A stretch of 64,000 nt of DNA, taken from CAIYRG01 sp964494505. Lineage in GTDB: Bacteria > Pseudomonadota > Alphaproteobacteria > Micropepsales > Micropepsaceae. Of the stretch, positions 1 to 8,016 are shown piece after piece. The translations under genes were made by a program, and so were the position numbers. The stretch is taken from the NCBI GenBank assembly GCA_964494505.1, contig CAZBRO010000012.1:1-64000 (forward strand), read 5' to 3'. Position 1 is the first letter of the stretch. Each line of letters opens with the position of its first letter. The notes beneath the pieces were generated by a model, which worked only from the letters and a program-made list of their open reading frames with translations, was not told where the DNA came from and searched no databases.

Positions 1-74
1 AGAAGCTCAGATTCGCCATCCGCGAAGGCGGCCGGACCGTCGGCGCCGGCGTCGTCGTCAGCATCATCAAATAG
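1..74 (+). CDS. tuf: Elongation factor Tu, C-terminal end (partial)
   Basis: Only the last 23 codons and the stop are present, and the gene begins before the window. The frame starting at base 3 reads KLRFAIREGGRTVGAGVVVS and then IIK, which is the conserved C-terminus of EF-Tu domain 3. EF-Tu is the GTPase that brings aminoacyl-tRNA to the ribosome. Its place just before rpsJ is the classical str-to-S10 operon junction. A 33-base gap with a tiny CGGCT/AGCCG stem and an AGGAGA ribosome-binding site separates it from rpsJ, so read-through is likely. Confidence 0.95.
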   Translation, partial: KLRFAIREGGRTVGAGVVVSIIK

Positions 75-107
75 AGGCGAAGGCGGCTTTAGCCGTAGGA
101 GAGAAAT

Positions 108-416
108 ATGCAGGGCCAAAACATCCGTATACGGCTCAAAGCCTTCGACCACCGTATTCTCGACAACTCCACCAAGGAGATCGTGAATACGGCCAAGCGC
201 ACCGGCGCGCAGGTGCGGGGACCGATCCCGCTGCCGACGCGTATCGAGCGCTTCACGGTCAACCGTTCGCCTCACGTGGACAAGAAGAGCCGCGAGCAGT
301 TCGAAATCCGGACTCACAAGCGGCTCCTCGACATCATCGATCCGACTCCGCAGACCGTGGACGCGCTGATGAAGCTCGACCTCGCTGCCGGCGTCGACGT
401 CGAGATCAAGCTCTGA
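108..416 (+). CDS. rpsJ: Ribosomal protein S10 (30S subunit; NusE)
   Basis: The 102-residue protein has the full family length. It begins MQGQNIRIRLKAFDHRILD and carries the conserved GPIPLPT and SPHVDKKSREQFEIRTHKR stretches of S10. S10 sits in the 30S head and, as NusE, also joins transcription antitermination complexes. It is the first gene of the S10 operon, with an AGGAG site six bases before the ATG. rplC follows after ten bases, so the two should be co-transcribed. Confidence 0.98.
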   Translation: MQGQNIRIRLKAFDHRILDNSTKEIVNTAKRTGAQVRGPIPLPTRIERFTVNRSPHVDKKSREQFEIRTHKRLLDIIDPTPQTVDALMKLDLAAGVDVEIKL

Positions 417-426
417 AGGCACACCC

Positions 427-1131
427 ATGCGCACCGGAGTCATCACACAGAAATTGGGCATGACCCGCCTCTTCCTAGAGGATGGGCGGCACGTGCCCGT
501 GACGGTCTTGAAGCTCGACAAGTGCCAGGTCGTCGCGACCCGCACGCCCGAGAAGGACGGCTATACCGCCGTGCAACTTGGCTCGGGTTTCGTGAAGGCG
601 AAAAGCGTCACCAAGCCCGAACGCGGCCACTTCGCGAAAGCCTCCGTCGAGCCCAAGCGGAAGGTCGCGGAATTTCGCGTCGATACGGGCAATATGCTGG
701 ACGTGGGCGACGAGATTCTCGCCTCCCATTTCGTGCCGGGCCAGAAGGTGGACGTGACCGGCATCACCATCGGGCGCGGCTTCACCGGCGCCATGAAGCG
801 CTGGAATTTCCGCGGCCTCGAAGCGAGCCATGGTGTGTCGATCTCGCATCGTTCGCTCGGCGGCACCGGTGGCCGTCAGGACCCGGGCAAGACCTTCAAG
901 AACAAGAAGATGCACGGCCATTACGGCGTCGAGCGCATCACCACGCAGAATCTGGAAATCGCGAAAGTCGATGTCGAGCGCGGCCTTATCATGGTGCGCG
1001 GCGCGGTGCCGGGCTCCAAAGGCGGCTGGGTCATGATCCGCGACGCGGTGAAACGTCCGCCTAAGGACGTTCCGATGCCGGCCTCGGTGAAGAAGGCCGA
1101 GAAGCAAGCGGCGCAGGGAGCGGGTCAATGA
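427..1131 (+). CDS. rplC: Ribosomal protein L3
   Basis: The 234-residue protein starts MRTGVITQKLGMTRLF, typical of bacterial L3. The conserved central loop is present (residues 120-165, with GFTGAMKRWNF, SHGVSISHRSLGGTG and the Gln of GGRQDPG that is N5-methylated in E. coli). This loop reaches toward the peptidyl-transferase centre. The C-terminal 25 residues are a basic Lys/Ala tail beyond the usual fold. Its stop overlaps the start of rplD by four bases (ATGA), indicating coupled translation. Confidence 0.98.
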   Translation: MRTGVITQKLGMTRLFLEDGRHVPVTVLKLDKCQVVATRTPEKDGYTAVQLGSGFVKAKSVTKPERGHFAKASVEPKRKVAEFRVDTGNMLDVGDEILASHFVPGQKVDVTGITIGRGFTGAMKRWNFRGLEASHGVSISHRSLGGTGGRQDPGKTFKNKKMHGHYGVERITTQNLEIAKVDVERGLIMVRGAVPGSKGGWVMIRDAVKRPPKDVPMPASVKKAEKQAAQGAGQ

Positions 1132-1748
1132 AAGCCAAGGTGCTGACGCTCGATTCCGGCGACGCCGGGGAGATCGAACTCAAGGACGAAATCTTCGGGC
1201 TGGAGCCGCGCGCCGATTTGATTCAGCGGGTGGTGATCTGGCAACTCGCCAAACGCCGCGCGGGAACGCACAAGACGTTGACCCGCGGCGAAATCAACCG
1301 CACCACCAAGAAGGTCTACCGTCAGAAAGGCACCGGCTCGGCCCGTCACGGCGCGCGTTCCGCCCCGCTTTATGTCGGCGGCGGCAGGGCCATGGGTCCG
1401 GTGCTGCGGAGCCATGAATTCGATCTGCCGAAAAAGGTGCGCGCGGCGGGTCTTCGCCATGCGCTGTCCGCAAAGGCGAAGGATTCCAAGATCATCGTGC
1501 TGGATTCAGCGTCGGTGGGCGAGGTGAAGACCAAGGCTCTGGCGGCTCGGCTCGGCAAGCTCGGCGCAGGCTGCCATCTGCTGATCGTGGATGGCGCCTT
1601 CGAGGTGAATTTCGCGCTGTCCGCGCGCAATCTCACGAAAGTCTCGCTGCTGCCGGCAGAGGGCCTGAACGTCTACGACGTGCTCCGGCGCGACACGCTG
1701 GTGCTGACCAAGGCGGCGATCCAGGCGATTGAGGAGCGGTTGTCATGA
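1128..1748 (+). CDS. rplD: Ribosomal protein L4
   Basis: The 206-residue protein has the L4 signature region GTHKTLTRGEINRTTKKVYRQKGTGSARHG in its long internal loop (about residues 44-75). That loop lines the peptide exit tunnel. Length and start fit the family. In gammaproteobacteria L4 represses its own S10 operon, but I see no matching leader before rpsJ here. The gene overlaps rplC upstream and rplW downstream by four bases each. Confidence 0.98.
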   Translation: MKAKVLTLDSGDAGEIELKDEIFGLEPRADLIQRVVIWQLAKRRAGTHKTLTRGEINRTTKKVYRQKGTGSARHGARSAPLYVGGGRAMGPVLRSHEFDLPKKVRAAGLRHALSAKAKDSKIIVLDSASVGEVKTKALAARLGKLGAGCHLLIVDGAFEVNFALSARNLTKVSLLPAEGLNVYDVLRRDTLVLTKAAIQAIEERLS

Positions 1749-2029
1749 GTCATTACGACGTCATCCTCTCGCCGGTGATCACGGAAAAGTCGACCCGGCT
1801 GTCGGAATCCAACCAGGTCATCTTCCGCGTCACGAAGGGCGCGACCAAGCCCGAGATCGCCAAAGCGGTCGAGACGCTGTTCAAGGTCAAAGTGAAAGCG
1901 GTCAACACGGTCGTGACCAAAGGCAAGATGAAGGCTTTCCGGGGCAAGCGCTTCCAGAAGAGCGACGTGAAGAAGGCAATCGTTACGCTGGTCGAGGGTT
2001 ACCAGATCGACGTGACGACGGGCCTCTAA
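1745..2029 (+). CDS. rplW: Ribosomal protein L23
   Basis: The 94-residue protein reads YDVILSPVITEKSTRLSE at its start and VKAVNTVVTKGKMKAFRGK in the middle, both standard for L23. L23 surrounds the exit of the peptide tunnel and is the docking point for trigger factor and the signal recognition particle. The ATG overlaps the rplD stop by four bases, and rplB follows after 13 bases. Confidence 0.98.
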   Translation: MSHYDVILSPVITEKSTRLSESNQVIFRVTKGATKPEIAKAVETLFKVKVKAVNTVVTKGKMKAFRGKRFQKSDVKKAIVTLVEGYQIDVTTGL

Positions 2030-2042
2030 AGGGAATACGGCG

Positions 2043-2879
2043 ATGGCACTGAAGACATATAAGCCGGTGACGAACGCCCAGCGCCAATTGGTGCTGGTCG
2101 ACCGCTCGGGGCTGCACAAAGGCCCGCCGGTCAAGAAGTTGACCGAAGGCCAAAAGCGTCCGGGCGGCCGCAACAATCTTGGCCGGATCACGGTGCGCTG
2201 GCAGGGTGGCGGGCACAAGCAGGCCTACCGCATCATTGATTTCAAGCGGGCCAAGCACGATGCGCCGGCGACCGTTCAGCATCTGGAATACGATCCCAAT
2301 CGCACCTCCTTCATCGCGCTGATCAAATATCGCGATGGCGAGCTTGCCTATATCATCGCGCCGCAGCGGCTGGCCGCCGGCGACACGGTGGTCTCCGGTG
2401 AGAAGGTGGACGTGAAGCCGGGAAACGCGATGCCGCTTGCCGCCGTTCCGGTCGGCACCATCGTCCACAATATTGAGATGAAGCCCGGCAAGGGCGGCCA
2501 GATCGCGCGTGCGGCCGGCGCCTATGCGCAATATCTCGGTCGCGACGCGGGTTACGCTTTGCTCCGGCTCAATTCGGGCGAAGTCCGCCGTGTGCGCCTG
2601 GAATGCAAGGCGACGGTCGGCGCCGTCTCCAATCCCGACCACATGAACGAGGTTCTCTCCAAGGCCGGCCGTAATGTCTGGCGCAACCGCCGGCCTTCGG
2701 TGCGTGGCACCGCGATGAACCCGATCGATCATCCCCATGGCGGCGGCGAAGGCCGTACCAAGGGTGGCCGCCATCCTGTGACGCCCTGGGGCAAGCCCAC
2801 CAAGGGCGGCAAGACGCGCAAGAACAAGCGCACCACGCGCGACATCGTCCGTTCGCGCCACGCCAAGAGCAAAGGGTAA
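2043..2879 (+). CDS. rplB: Ribosomal protein L2
   Basis: The 278-residue protein is full length. It shows the highly conserved C-terminal region RGTAMNPIDHPHGGGEGR (about residues 221-238), including the histidine implicated in peptidyl-transferase centre assembly. The central RNA-binding SH3-like part carries GGHKQAYRIIDFKR and the PGNAMPL segment. The gene sits between rplW and rpsS as in most bacteria, three bases from rpsS. A long open frame on the opposite strand here is a coding shadow. Confidence 0.98.
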   Translation: MALKTYKPVTNAQRQLVLVDRSGLHKGPPVKKLTEGQKRPGGRNNLGRITVRWQGGGHKQAYRIIDFKRAKHDAPATVQHLEYDPNRTSFIALIKYRDGELAYIIAPQRLAAGDTVVSGEKVDVKPGNAMPLAAVPVGTIVHNIEMKPGKGGQIARAAGAYAQYLGRDAGYALLRLNSGEVRRVRLECKATVGAVSNPDHMNEVLSKAGRNVWRNRRPSVRGTAMNPIDHPHGGGEGRTKGGRHPVTPWGKPTKGGKTRKNKRTTRDIVRSRHAKSKG

Positions 2880-2882
2880 GCG

Positions 2883-3167
2883 ATGACTCGTTCGGTTTGG
2901 AAAGGCCCCTTCGTCGACGGCTACATTCTTAAGAAGGCCGACGCGGCGCGCAATTCGGGCCGCAAGGACGTGATCAAGATCTGGTCGCGCCGTTCGACCA
3001 TTCTGCCGCAATTCGTCGGGCTGACCTTCGGCGTCTATAACGGGCTGAAGCACATCCCGGTCAACGTGACCGAGGACATGATCGGCCACAAATTCGGTGA
3101 GTTCTCGCCGACCCGTACCTTTCACGGTCACTCCGGCGACCGCAAAGCGGCAAAGAAGGAGGGCTGA
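2883..3167 (+). CDS. rpsS: Ribosomal protein S19
   Basis: The 94-residue protein begins MTRSVWKGPFVDGYILKK and contains WSRRSTILPQFVGLTFGVYNG and GHKFGEFSPTRTF, all diagnostic of S19. S19 is a 30S head protein that pairs with S13 and contacts the 50S subunit. It is located between rplB and rplV in the S10 operon, with two bases to rplV. Confidence 0.98.
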   Translation: MTRSVWKGPFVDGYILKKADAARNSGRKDVIKIWSRRSTILPQFVGLTFGVYNGLKHIPVNVTEDMIGHKFGEFSPTRTFHGHSGDRKAAKKEG

Positions 3168-3169
3168 TC

Positions 3170-3628
3170 ATGGGCAAGCCATCCAAGAAGCGCTCGCTTT
3201 CGGAAACCCAGGCCAAGGCCATCGGGCGCAATATCCGTTCCTCTCCGCGCAAGCTCAATCTCGTGGCGCAGTCGATCCGCGGGCAAAAGGCGGAAGCTGC
3301 TCTTGCGACGCTGACCTTTTCGCCCAAGCGAGTCGCGCGGTTGGTGAAGAAGGTTCTGGAATCGGCCATTGCCAATGCCGAGAACAATCACGATCTCAAT
3401 GTCGACGATCTCATCGTCACCGAAGCATCGGTCGGCAAGAATTTGACGCTGAAGCGCTTCCATGCGCGTGCGCGCGGCCGTGGTGCCCGGATCGAGAAGC
3501 CTTTCTCGCAGGTCACCATCGTGGTCGACGAGAAGCACCAGGAAGAAGCAAAGGCCGCAGCGCCGAAGAAAGGCCCGGGGCGGCGTAAGGCCAAGCCGGC
3601 CGCAACGGAAGTAAGGGAGCAGGCCTGA
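3170..3628 (+). CDS. rplV: Ribosomal protein L22, C-terminally extended
   Basis: Residues 1-125 match L22, including IRSSPRKLNLVAQSIRG and KRFHARARGRGARIEKPFSQ, the latter forming the hairpin that narrows the peptide exit tunnel near the macrolide site. The protein is 152 residues against about 110 in E. coli. The last ~28 residues are a Lys/Ala/Pro-rich tail, a common alphaproteobacterial elaboration. The TGA overlaps the rpsC ATG by one base. Confidence 0.97.
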   Translation: MGKPSKKRSLSETQAKAIGRNIRSSPRKLNLVAQSIRGQKAEAALATLTFSPKRVARLVKKVLESAIANAENNHDLNVDDLIVTEASVGKNLTLKRFHARARGRGARIEKPFSQVTIVVDEKHQEEAKAAAPKKGPGRRKAKPAATEVREQA

Positions 3629-4338
3629 TGGGTCAGAAGTGCAATCCGATCGGGCTCAGGCTCGGCGTCAACCGCACCTGGGATTCGCGCTGGTACGCGA
3701 ACAAGAAGGAATATGGAAAGCTCCTCCAGGAAGACATCAAGATCCGTAATTACCTGATGGACAAGCTGAAGCAGGCTGGCGTGTCGCGCATCTTCATCGA
3801 GCGGCCGCACAAGAAGTGCCGCGTCACCATCCATTCGGCGAGGCCCGGCGTGGTGATCGGCAAAAAGGGCGCCGACATCGAGAAGTTGAAATCCGATCTT
3901 TCGAAATTCACCGACTCGGAAATTCATCTGAACATCGTCGAGATTCGCAAGCCCGAGATCGACGCGAAACTGGTCGCCGACAATATCGGCCAGCAGCTCG
4001 AACGCCGCGTCGCATTTCGGCGCGCCATGAAGCGCGCGGTGCAATCGGCGATGCGTCTGGGCGCCCAGGGCATCCGTATCAATTGCACAGGCCGGCTCGG
4101 CGGCGCCGAAATTGCCCGCATCGAATGGTACCGCGAGGGACGCGTGCCGCTGCATACGCTGCGCGCCGACATCGACTATGGCGTCTCCACCGCGAAGACG
4201 ACCTATGGCACTTGCGGCGTGAAGGTGTGGGTGTTCAAGGGCGAGATCATGGAGCACGACCCCATGGCCCAGGATAAGCGCCTGAACGAAGCCGCGGAAA
4301 GCGCGAGCCGCGCCCAGCGCCCGCAGGCGGCAGGGTAA
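3628..4338 (+). CDS. rpsC: Ribosomal protein S3
   Basis: The 236-residue protein starts MGQKCNPIGLRLGVNRTWDS. It has the KH domain with the GxxG loop in VVIGKKGADIEKLK (about residues 72-85), and the C-terminal domain with CTGRLGGAEIARIEWYREG and GVKVWVFKGE. S3 forms part of the mRNA entry channel. It lies in the usual place between rplV and rplP. The last 20 residues form a polar Ala/Gln-rich tail. Confidence 0.98.
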   Translation: MGQKCNPIGLRLGVNRTWDSRWYANKKEYGKLLQEDIKIRNYLMDKLKQAGVSRIFIERPHKKCRVTIHSARPGVVIGKKGADIEKLKSDLSKFTDSEIHLNIVEIRKPEIDAKLVADNIGQQLERRVAFRRAMKRAVQSAMRLGAQGIRINCTGRLGGAEIARIEWYREGRVPLHTLRADIDYGVSTAKTTYGTCGVKVWVFKGEIMEHDPMAQDKRLNEAAESASRAQRPQAAG

Positions 4339-4353
4339 TAAAGGTCAAGGATC

Positions 4354-4767
4354 ATGCTGCAACCGGCACGTACGAAATTCAGGAAGCAACACAAGGGCCG
4401 CATCCATGGCGCGGCGAAGGCGGGCTTTTCGCTCGCGTTCGGCTCCTATGGTCTGAAGGCCACCGAACCCGAGCGCATCACGGCCCGCCAGATCGAGGCC
4501 GCGCGGCGCGCGCTTACCCGCCACATGAAACGCGCGGGCCGCGTGTGGATCCGCGTCTTCCCGGATGTGCCGGTGTCGAAGAAGCCCGCCGAAGTGCGCA
4601 TGGGCTCCGGCAAGGGCGCGCCCGAATTCTGGGTCTGCAAGATCAAGCCGGGCCGCATCCTCTTCGAGGTGGACGGCGTGCCGCGCGATGTGGCCGAGGA
4701 GGCGTTTCGCCTGGCTGCCGGCAAACTGCCGATCGCGACGAGATTCGTCGCCCGGCTCCAGGCATAG
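4354..4767 (+). CDS. rplP: Ribosomal protein L16
   Basis: The 137-residue protein starts MLQPARTKFRKQHKGR and has GSYGLKATEPERITARQIEAARRA and the MGSGKGAPEFWV segment (about residues 81-92), the loop close to the A-site tRNA elbow. Length and order are normal. An AAGG site precedes the ATG. rpmC follows 14 bases later. Confidence 0.98.
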   Translation: MLQPARTKFRKQHKGRIHGAAKAGFSLAFGSYGLKATEPERITARQIEAARRALTRHMKRAGRVWIRVFPDVPVSKKPAEVRMGSGKGAPEFWVCKIKPGRILFEVDGVPRDVAEEAFRLAAGKLPIATRFVARLQA

Positions 4768-4781
4768 GAGCAGAGCGCGCC

Positions 4782-5039
4782 ATGACCAAGGTTTCCGAAT
4801 ACCGCGATCGCTCGGTCGATCAGCTCAACGACGATCTCAATCGGCTCAAGAAGGAGCAGTTCAATCTGCGCTTTCAGAGGGCGAGCGGCCAGTTGGAGAA
4901 CACTGCGCGCTTCCGTGTCGTCAGGCACGACATCGCGCGCATCATGACGGTGCTGAGCCAGCGCACACCCAAGGCGGAGCCCGCAAAAGCGGCAGCTCCG
5001 GCCAAGAAGCCGGCCAAGCGCGCCGGCGGCAAGAAATAG
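4782..5039 (+). CDS. rpmC: Ribosomal protein L29
   Basis: The ATG at 4782 gives an 85-residue protein with the L29 core RSVDQLNDDLNRLKKEQFNLRFQ and VRHDIARIMTVLSQR, two antiparallel helices that bind 23S rRNA at the tunnel exit next to L23. A Lys/Ala/Pro tail of about 20 residues follows the core, as in other alphaproteobacterial L29. A longer frame open upstream of 4782 runs over rplP and is not translated. GGAGCAGAG before the ATG serves as the ribosome-binding site. Confidence 0.96.
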   Translation: MTKVSEYRDRSVDQLNDDLNRLKKEQFNLRFQRASGQLENTARFRVVRHDIARIMTVLSQRTPKAEPAKAAAPAKKPAKRAGGKK

Positions 5040-5050
5040 GAGAAGCGGCA

Positions 5051-5317
5051 ATGCCGAAACGCGTATTGCAGGGTGTGGTGGTGAGCGATGCGAATGCCAA
5101 GACCGTGGTGGTCGAGGTGGAACGCCGCTTTATGCATCCGACCCTGGGCAAGACCATCCGCCGGTCGAAGAAATATCACGCCCATGACGAAGCCAAGGCA
5201 TTCAAGGTTGGCGACATCGTGCGCATCCGCGAGTGCAAACCGGTTTCCAAGCTGAAACGCTGGGAAGTGGTCATCCAGCCGGCCGAAACCTCTGGCTCGG
5301 CCGAAGGGAAGGCGTAA
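5051..5317 (+). CDS. rpsQ: Ribosomal protein S17
   Basis: The start at 5051 gives 88 residues beginning MPKRVLQGVVVSDANAKTVVVEVERRFMHP. The conserved KYHAHDE and VGDIVRIRECKPVSKLKRW follow. This is the OB-fold protein S17, an early 16S rRNA assembly protein. The ribosome-binding site AGGAGAAG lies just upstream of the ATG. It is the last gene of the S10 operon, and rplN begins three bases after its stop, so the S10 and spc operons run together without a visible terminator. Confidence 0.97.
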   Translation: MPKRVLQGVVVSDANAKTVVVEVERRFMHPTLGKTIRRSKKYHAHDEAKAFKVGDIVRIRECKPVSKLKRWEVVIQPAETSGSAEGKA

Positions 5318-5320
5318 ACC

Positions 5321-5689
5321 ATGATCCAGGCAACCACCGAACTCGACGTGGCCGACAATTCCGGCGCGCGTCGTGTCATGTGCATCAAGGTTCTGGGCGG
5401 TTCGCGCCGCAGATATGCCGATGTCGGCGACACCATCGTGGTGTCGGTGAAGGAGGCGATCCCGCGCGGCCGCGTCAAAAAAGGCGAGGTGCTGAAAGCC
5501 GTTGTCGTGCGCACCGCTCATGGGGTGCGCCGTCCGGACGGCTCGCTGATCCGCTTCGACGGCAATGCGGCCGTGCTCGTCAATCCTCAGAACGAACCGA
5601 TCGGCACGCGCATCTTCGGCCCCGTCACGCGCGAGCTGCGCGCCAAGAACCACATGAAGATCATTTCGCTGGCCCCGGAGGTGCTCTAG
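5321..5689 (+). CDS. rplN: Ribosomal protein L14
   Basis: The 122-residue protein starts MIQATTELDVADNSGARRVMCIKVLGG and has the L14 signature AVVVRTAHGVRRPDGSLIRFD. L14 lies at the 30S-50S interface, contacts 16S rRNA helix 14 and is the target of the RsfS silencing factor. It is the first gene of the spc operon, two bases ahead of rplX. Confidence 0.98.
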   Translation: MIQATTELDVADNSGARRVMCIKVLGGSRRRYADVGDTIVVSVKEAIPRGRVKKGEVLKAVVVRTAHGVRRPDGSLIRFDGNAAVLVNPQNEPIGTRIFGPVTRELRAKNHMKIISLAPEVL

Positions 5690-5691
5690 AG

Positions 5692-6009
5692 ATGCCGGCT
5701 AAAGTGAAAAAAGGCGACCGCGTGGTCGTCACCGCGGGCCGCGACAAGGGAAAGTCCGGCGAGGTGCTGCGCGTTTATCCGTCGGAAGAGCGCGTGCTGG
5801 TCGCGGGCGTGAACATGGTCAAGCGCCATCAGCGCCAGACCGCGCGCAGCCAAGGCGGCATCATCAACAAGGAAGCGCCGCTCCATCAGTCCAAGATTGC
5901 CCATGTCGATCCCAAGACCGGCGGTCCGACCCGGATCGGTTTCAAGGTTCTGGAAGACGGGCGCCGCGTGCGTTTTGCGAAGAAGTCCGGAGAGGTTCTC
6001 GATGTCTGA
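5692..6009 (+). CDS. rplX: Ribosomal protein L24
   Basis: Starting at ATG 5692 the product is 105 residues. It contains the KOW motif KKGDRVVVTAGRDKGKSGEVLRV (about residues 5-27) and GVNMVKRHQRQT, typical of L24, an initiator of 50S assembly. Its final codons overlap the rplE start by eight bases (6002-6009), so L5 translation is probably coupled to L24. Confidence 0.97.
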   Translation: MPAKVKKGDRVVVTAGRDKGKSGEVLRVYPSEERVLVAGVNMVKRHQRQTARSQGGIINKEAPLHQSKIAHVDPKTGGPTRIGFKVLEDGRRVRFAKKSGEVLDV

Positions 6010-6703
6010 AGCTGGAACCACAAAGGAAGCGAAAGCTTCGAAAAAGGCTCAAGGCGGTGGAGGGGGAGGCAAGCCCCCCGACAAGAAGGCCGAGGCGAAG
6101 GCGGCGAAGTCTGCCCGCTCGCAAGGACCGGCCGCGGGCGAGACTGCCCGCGATCCCAATTACGTGCCGCGCTTCAAGAAGCATTATCTCGAAACCGTGC
6201 GCCCGCAGCTGATGCAGCAGTTTGGCTATACCAATCAGCTACAGGCGCCGCGCATCGAGAAGATCGTGCTCAATATCGGAGCGGGCGAGGGTGCGGCCGA
6301 CCAGAAGAAGATACAGAGCGCGCAGAACGATCTGACGGCCATTGCCGGCCAGAAGGCGGTGATCACGCGGGCCAAGAAGGCGATCGCGGCGTTCAAGATC
6401 ACCGCGGGCCGGCCGGTCGGCGTCAGGGTCACGCTGCGCAAGGACCGTATGTATGAATTCCTCGACCGTCTGATCACGACGGCGCTGCCCCGGGTGCGCG
6501 ATTTTCGCGGCGTATCGGGAAAGAGCTTCGACGGGCGGGGGAATTACGCGATGGGCCTGAAAGAGCACATCGTCTTCGTCGAGATCGACTACGACAGGAC
6601 CGAAACCGTGTGGGGCATGGATATCGTGATTCAGACGTCGGCCAAAACCGATGACGAAGCCAAGGCGCTTCTCGCCGGTTTCCGCTTGCCGTTCATGAAT
6701 TGA
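6002..6703 (+). CDS. rplE: Ribosomal protein L5 with long basic N-terminal extension
   Basis: Residues 51-233 are ordinary L5: YVPRFKKHYLETVRPQLM, IEKIVLNIGAGEG, GRPVGVRVTLRKDRMYEFLDRL and FRGVSGKSFDGRGNYAMGL. L5 binds 5S rRNA in the central protuberance. Before this, residues 1-50 form a Lys/Ala/Gly-rich segment with a run of six glycines, absent from standard L5 (about 180 residues). The extension should be translated: GGAGAGG sits at a good distance before ATG 6002, and no ATG with a ribosome-binding site occurs until well inside the conserved fold. The gene overlaps rplX by eight bases. Confidence 0.95.
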   Translation: MSEAGTTKEAKASKKAQGGGGGGKPPDKKAEAKAAKSARSQGPAAGETARDPNYVPRFKKHYLETVRPQLMQQFGYTNQLQAPRIEKIVLNIGAGEGAADQKKIQSAQNDLTAIAGQKAVITRAKKAIAAFKITAGRPVGVRVTLRKDRMYEFLDRLITTALPRVRDFRGVSGKSFDGRGNYAMGLKEHIVFVEIDYDRTETVWGMDIVIQTSAKTDDEAKALLAGFRLPFMN

Positions 6704-6726
6704 GATTCGAAGGAGCGAAAAGGCCT

Positions 6727-7032
6727 ATGGCCAAGCTGAGCCAGATCAACCGGAACAACAAGCGCGTGAAAATGGCCGCCCAATATGCGGAGAAGCGTGC
6801 CGCCCTCAAAGCGCGGGCCGAGGACGAATCCATCCCCGGCGAGGACCGCTTTGCCGCGCGCCTGAAGCTCGCCAAATTGCCGCGCAATTCGTCGCCCTCG
6901 CGCATCCACAATCGCTGCGAGTTGTCGGGCCGTTCGAAGGGCTATTACCGGAAGGTCAAGATGTCGCGCATTGCGCTTCGTGAGTTTTCGAATTTCGGCC
7001 AGGTGCCTGGCATGACCAAGGCGAGCTGGTAG
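6727..7032 (+). CDS. rpsN: Ribosomal protein S14 (zinc-free type)
   Basis: The ATG at 6727 gives 101 residues starting MAKLSQINRNNKRVKMAAQY and ending with the conserved SRIALREFSNFGQVPGMTKASW region. The CxxC pairs of the short zinc-binding S14 are missing, so this is the long C-minus type. An in-frame upstream ATG at 6700 lies inside rplE. The AAGGAGCGAAAAGG stretch before 6727 supports the chosen start. Confidence 0.97.
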   Translation: MAKLSQINRNNKRVKMAAQYAEKRAALKARAEDESIPGEDRFAARLKLAKLPRNSSPSRIHNRCELSGRSKGYYRKVKMSRIALREFSNFGQVPGMTKASW

Positions 7033-7046
7033 GAGGCGAACCCGAA

Positions 7047-7445
7047 ATGGCGATCAACGATCCGATTGGCGATCTGCTCGCGCGCATCCGCAACGGCCAG
7101 ATGAGAGGCCTTGCGAAGGTGTCGACGCCGGCGTCGAATTTGCGTGCGCGTCTGCTCGACGTGCTGAGATCCGAAGGCTTCATCCGCGGCTATGCCGAAG
7201 TCGAGATGAAGGGTAAGCCCAGGGAATTCGAAATCGAGCTGAAATATCACGAAGGCCGGCCGGTGATCCGGGAACTCACCCGCATCTCGACGCCGGGCCG
7301 GCGCGTCTACAATTCGGTCGACGAATTGAAGCCGCACCGCAGCGGGCTCGGCATCTCGATCCTGTCGACTCCGCAAGGCGTCATGTCGGATTCCGACGCA
7401 CGAACCAAGAATGTCGGCGGCGAAGTTCTCTGCCGCGTGTTCTGA
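7047..7445 (+). CDS. rpsH: Ribosomal protein S8
   Basis: The 132-residue protein starts with INDPIGDLLARIRNGQM and ends with the S8 signature GLGISILSTPQGVMSD...GGEVLCRVF. S8 binds the central domain of 16S rRNA and in E. coli represses the spc operon by binding its mRNA. Position and length are normal. Confidence 0.98.
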   Translation: MAINDPIGDLLARIRNGQMRGLAKVSTPASNLRARLLDVLRSEGFIRGYAEVEMKGKPREFEIELKYHEGRPVIRELTRISTPGRRVYNSVDELKPHRSGLGISILSTPQGVMSDSDARTKNVGGEVLCRVF

Positions 7446-7466
7446 TTTGAAGATTGGAGAAGTCTG

Positions 7467-8000
7467 ATGTCCCGTATCGGCAAAAGGCCGGTTCCGCTGC
7501 CCAAGGGAGTCACCGCACAGGTGACGAACGGCACGGTTGCGGTCAAGGGCCCCAAGGGCGAATTGAAGCTGCGGCTGGTGCCGGAAGTGGAAGCCGCGAT
7601 CGGTGAGGGCGGTATCGCCATTACGCCGCGCGAGCAGACCGACCGGGCCCGCGCCATGTGGGGTATGCAGCGCACGCTGGTGAACAATCTGGTGCGCGGC
7701 GTGACCGAGGGCTTTACCGAGAAGCTCGAAATTTCCGGCGTGGGTTATCGCGCCGCCGTCCAGGGCAAGAACCTGAATCTGCAATTGGGCTTTTCACACG
7801 ACGTGAATCACCCAATTCCCGAGGGCATTCAGATCGTCTGCGAAAAGCCGACCATGATCACGGTCAGCGGCATCGACAAGCAGCTCGTCGGCCAGATGGC
7901 CTCGGAAATCCGCGGCTACCGGCCGCCCGAACCCTACAAGGGCAAGGGCGTGAAATATGCCGGCGAGCGCATCCGCCGCAAAGAAGGCAAGAAGAAATAG
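7467..8000 (+). CDS. rplF: Ribosomal protein L6
   Basis: The 177-residue protein has MSRIGKRPVPLPKGVTA at the start, KGPKGELKL in the first repeat and the C-terminal signature PEPYKGKGVKYAGERIRRKEGKKK. L6 sits near the GTPase-factor binding site on the 50S subunit. The gap that follows, 116 bases before rplR, is unusually long for this operon and is filled by a palindromic repeat element. Confidence 0.98.
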   Translation: MSRIGKRPVPLPKGVTAQVTNGTVAVKGPKGELKLRLVPEVEAAIGEGGIAITPREQTDRARAMWGMQRTLVNNLVRGVTEGFTEKLEISGVGYRAAVQGKNLNLQLGFSHDVNHPIPEGIQIVCEKPTMITVSGIDKQLVGQMASEIRGYRPPEPYKGKGVKYAGERIRRKEGKKK

Positions 8001-8016
8001 TTTTGTTTTCTGCTCT

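Noticed and set aside
1983..3131. 382-codon open frame on the minus strand opposite rplB and rpsS
   Set aside because: It lies fully antisense to two conserved ribosomal genes. Its protein has the His/Arg/Ala/Asp bias of a GC-rich shadow frame and no recognisable domain.
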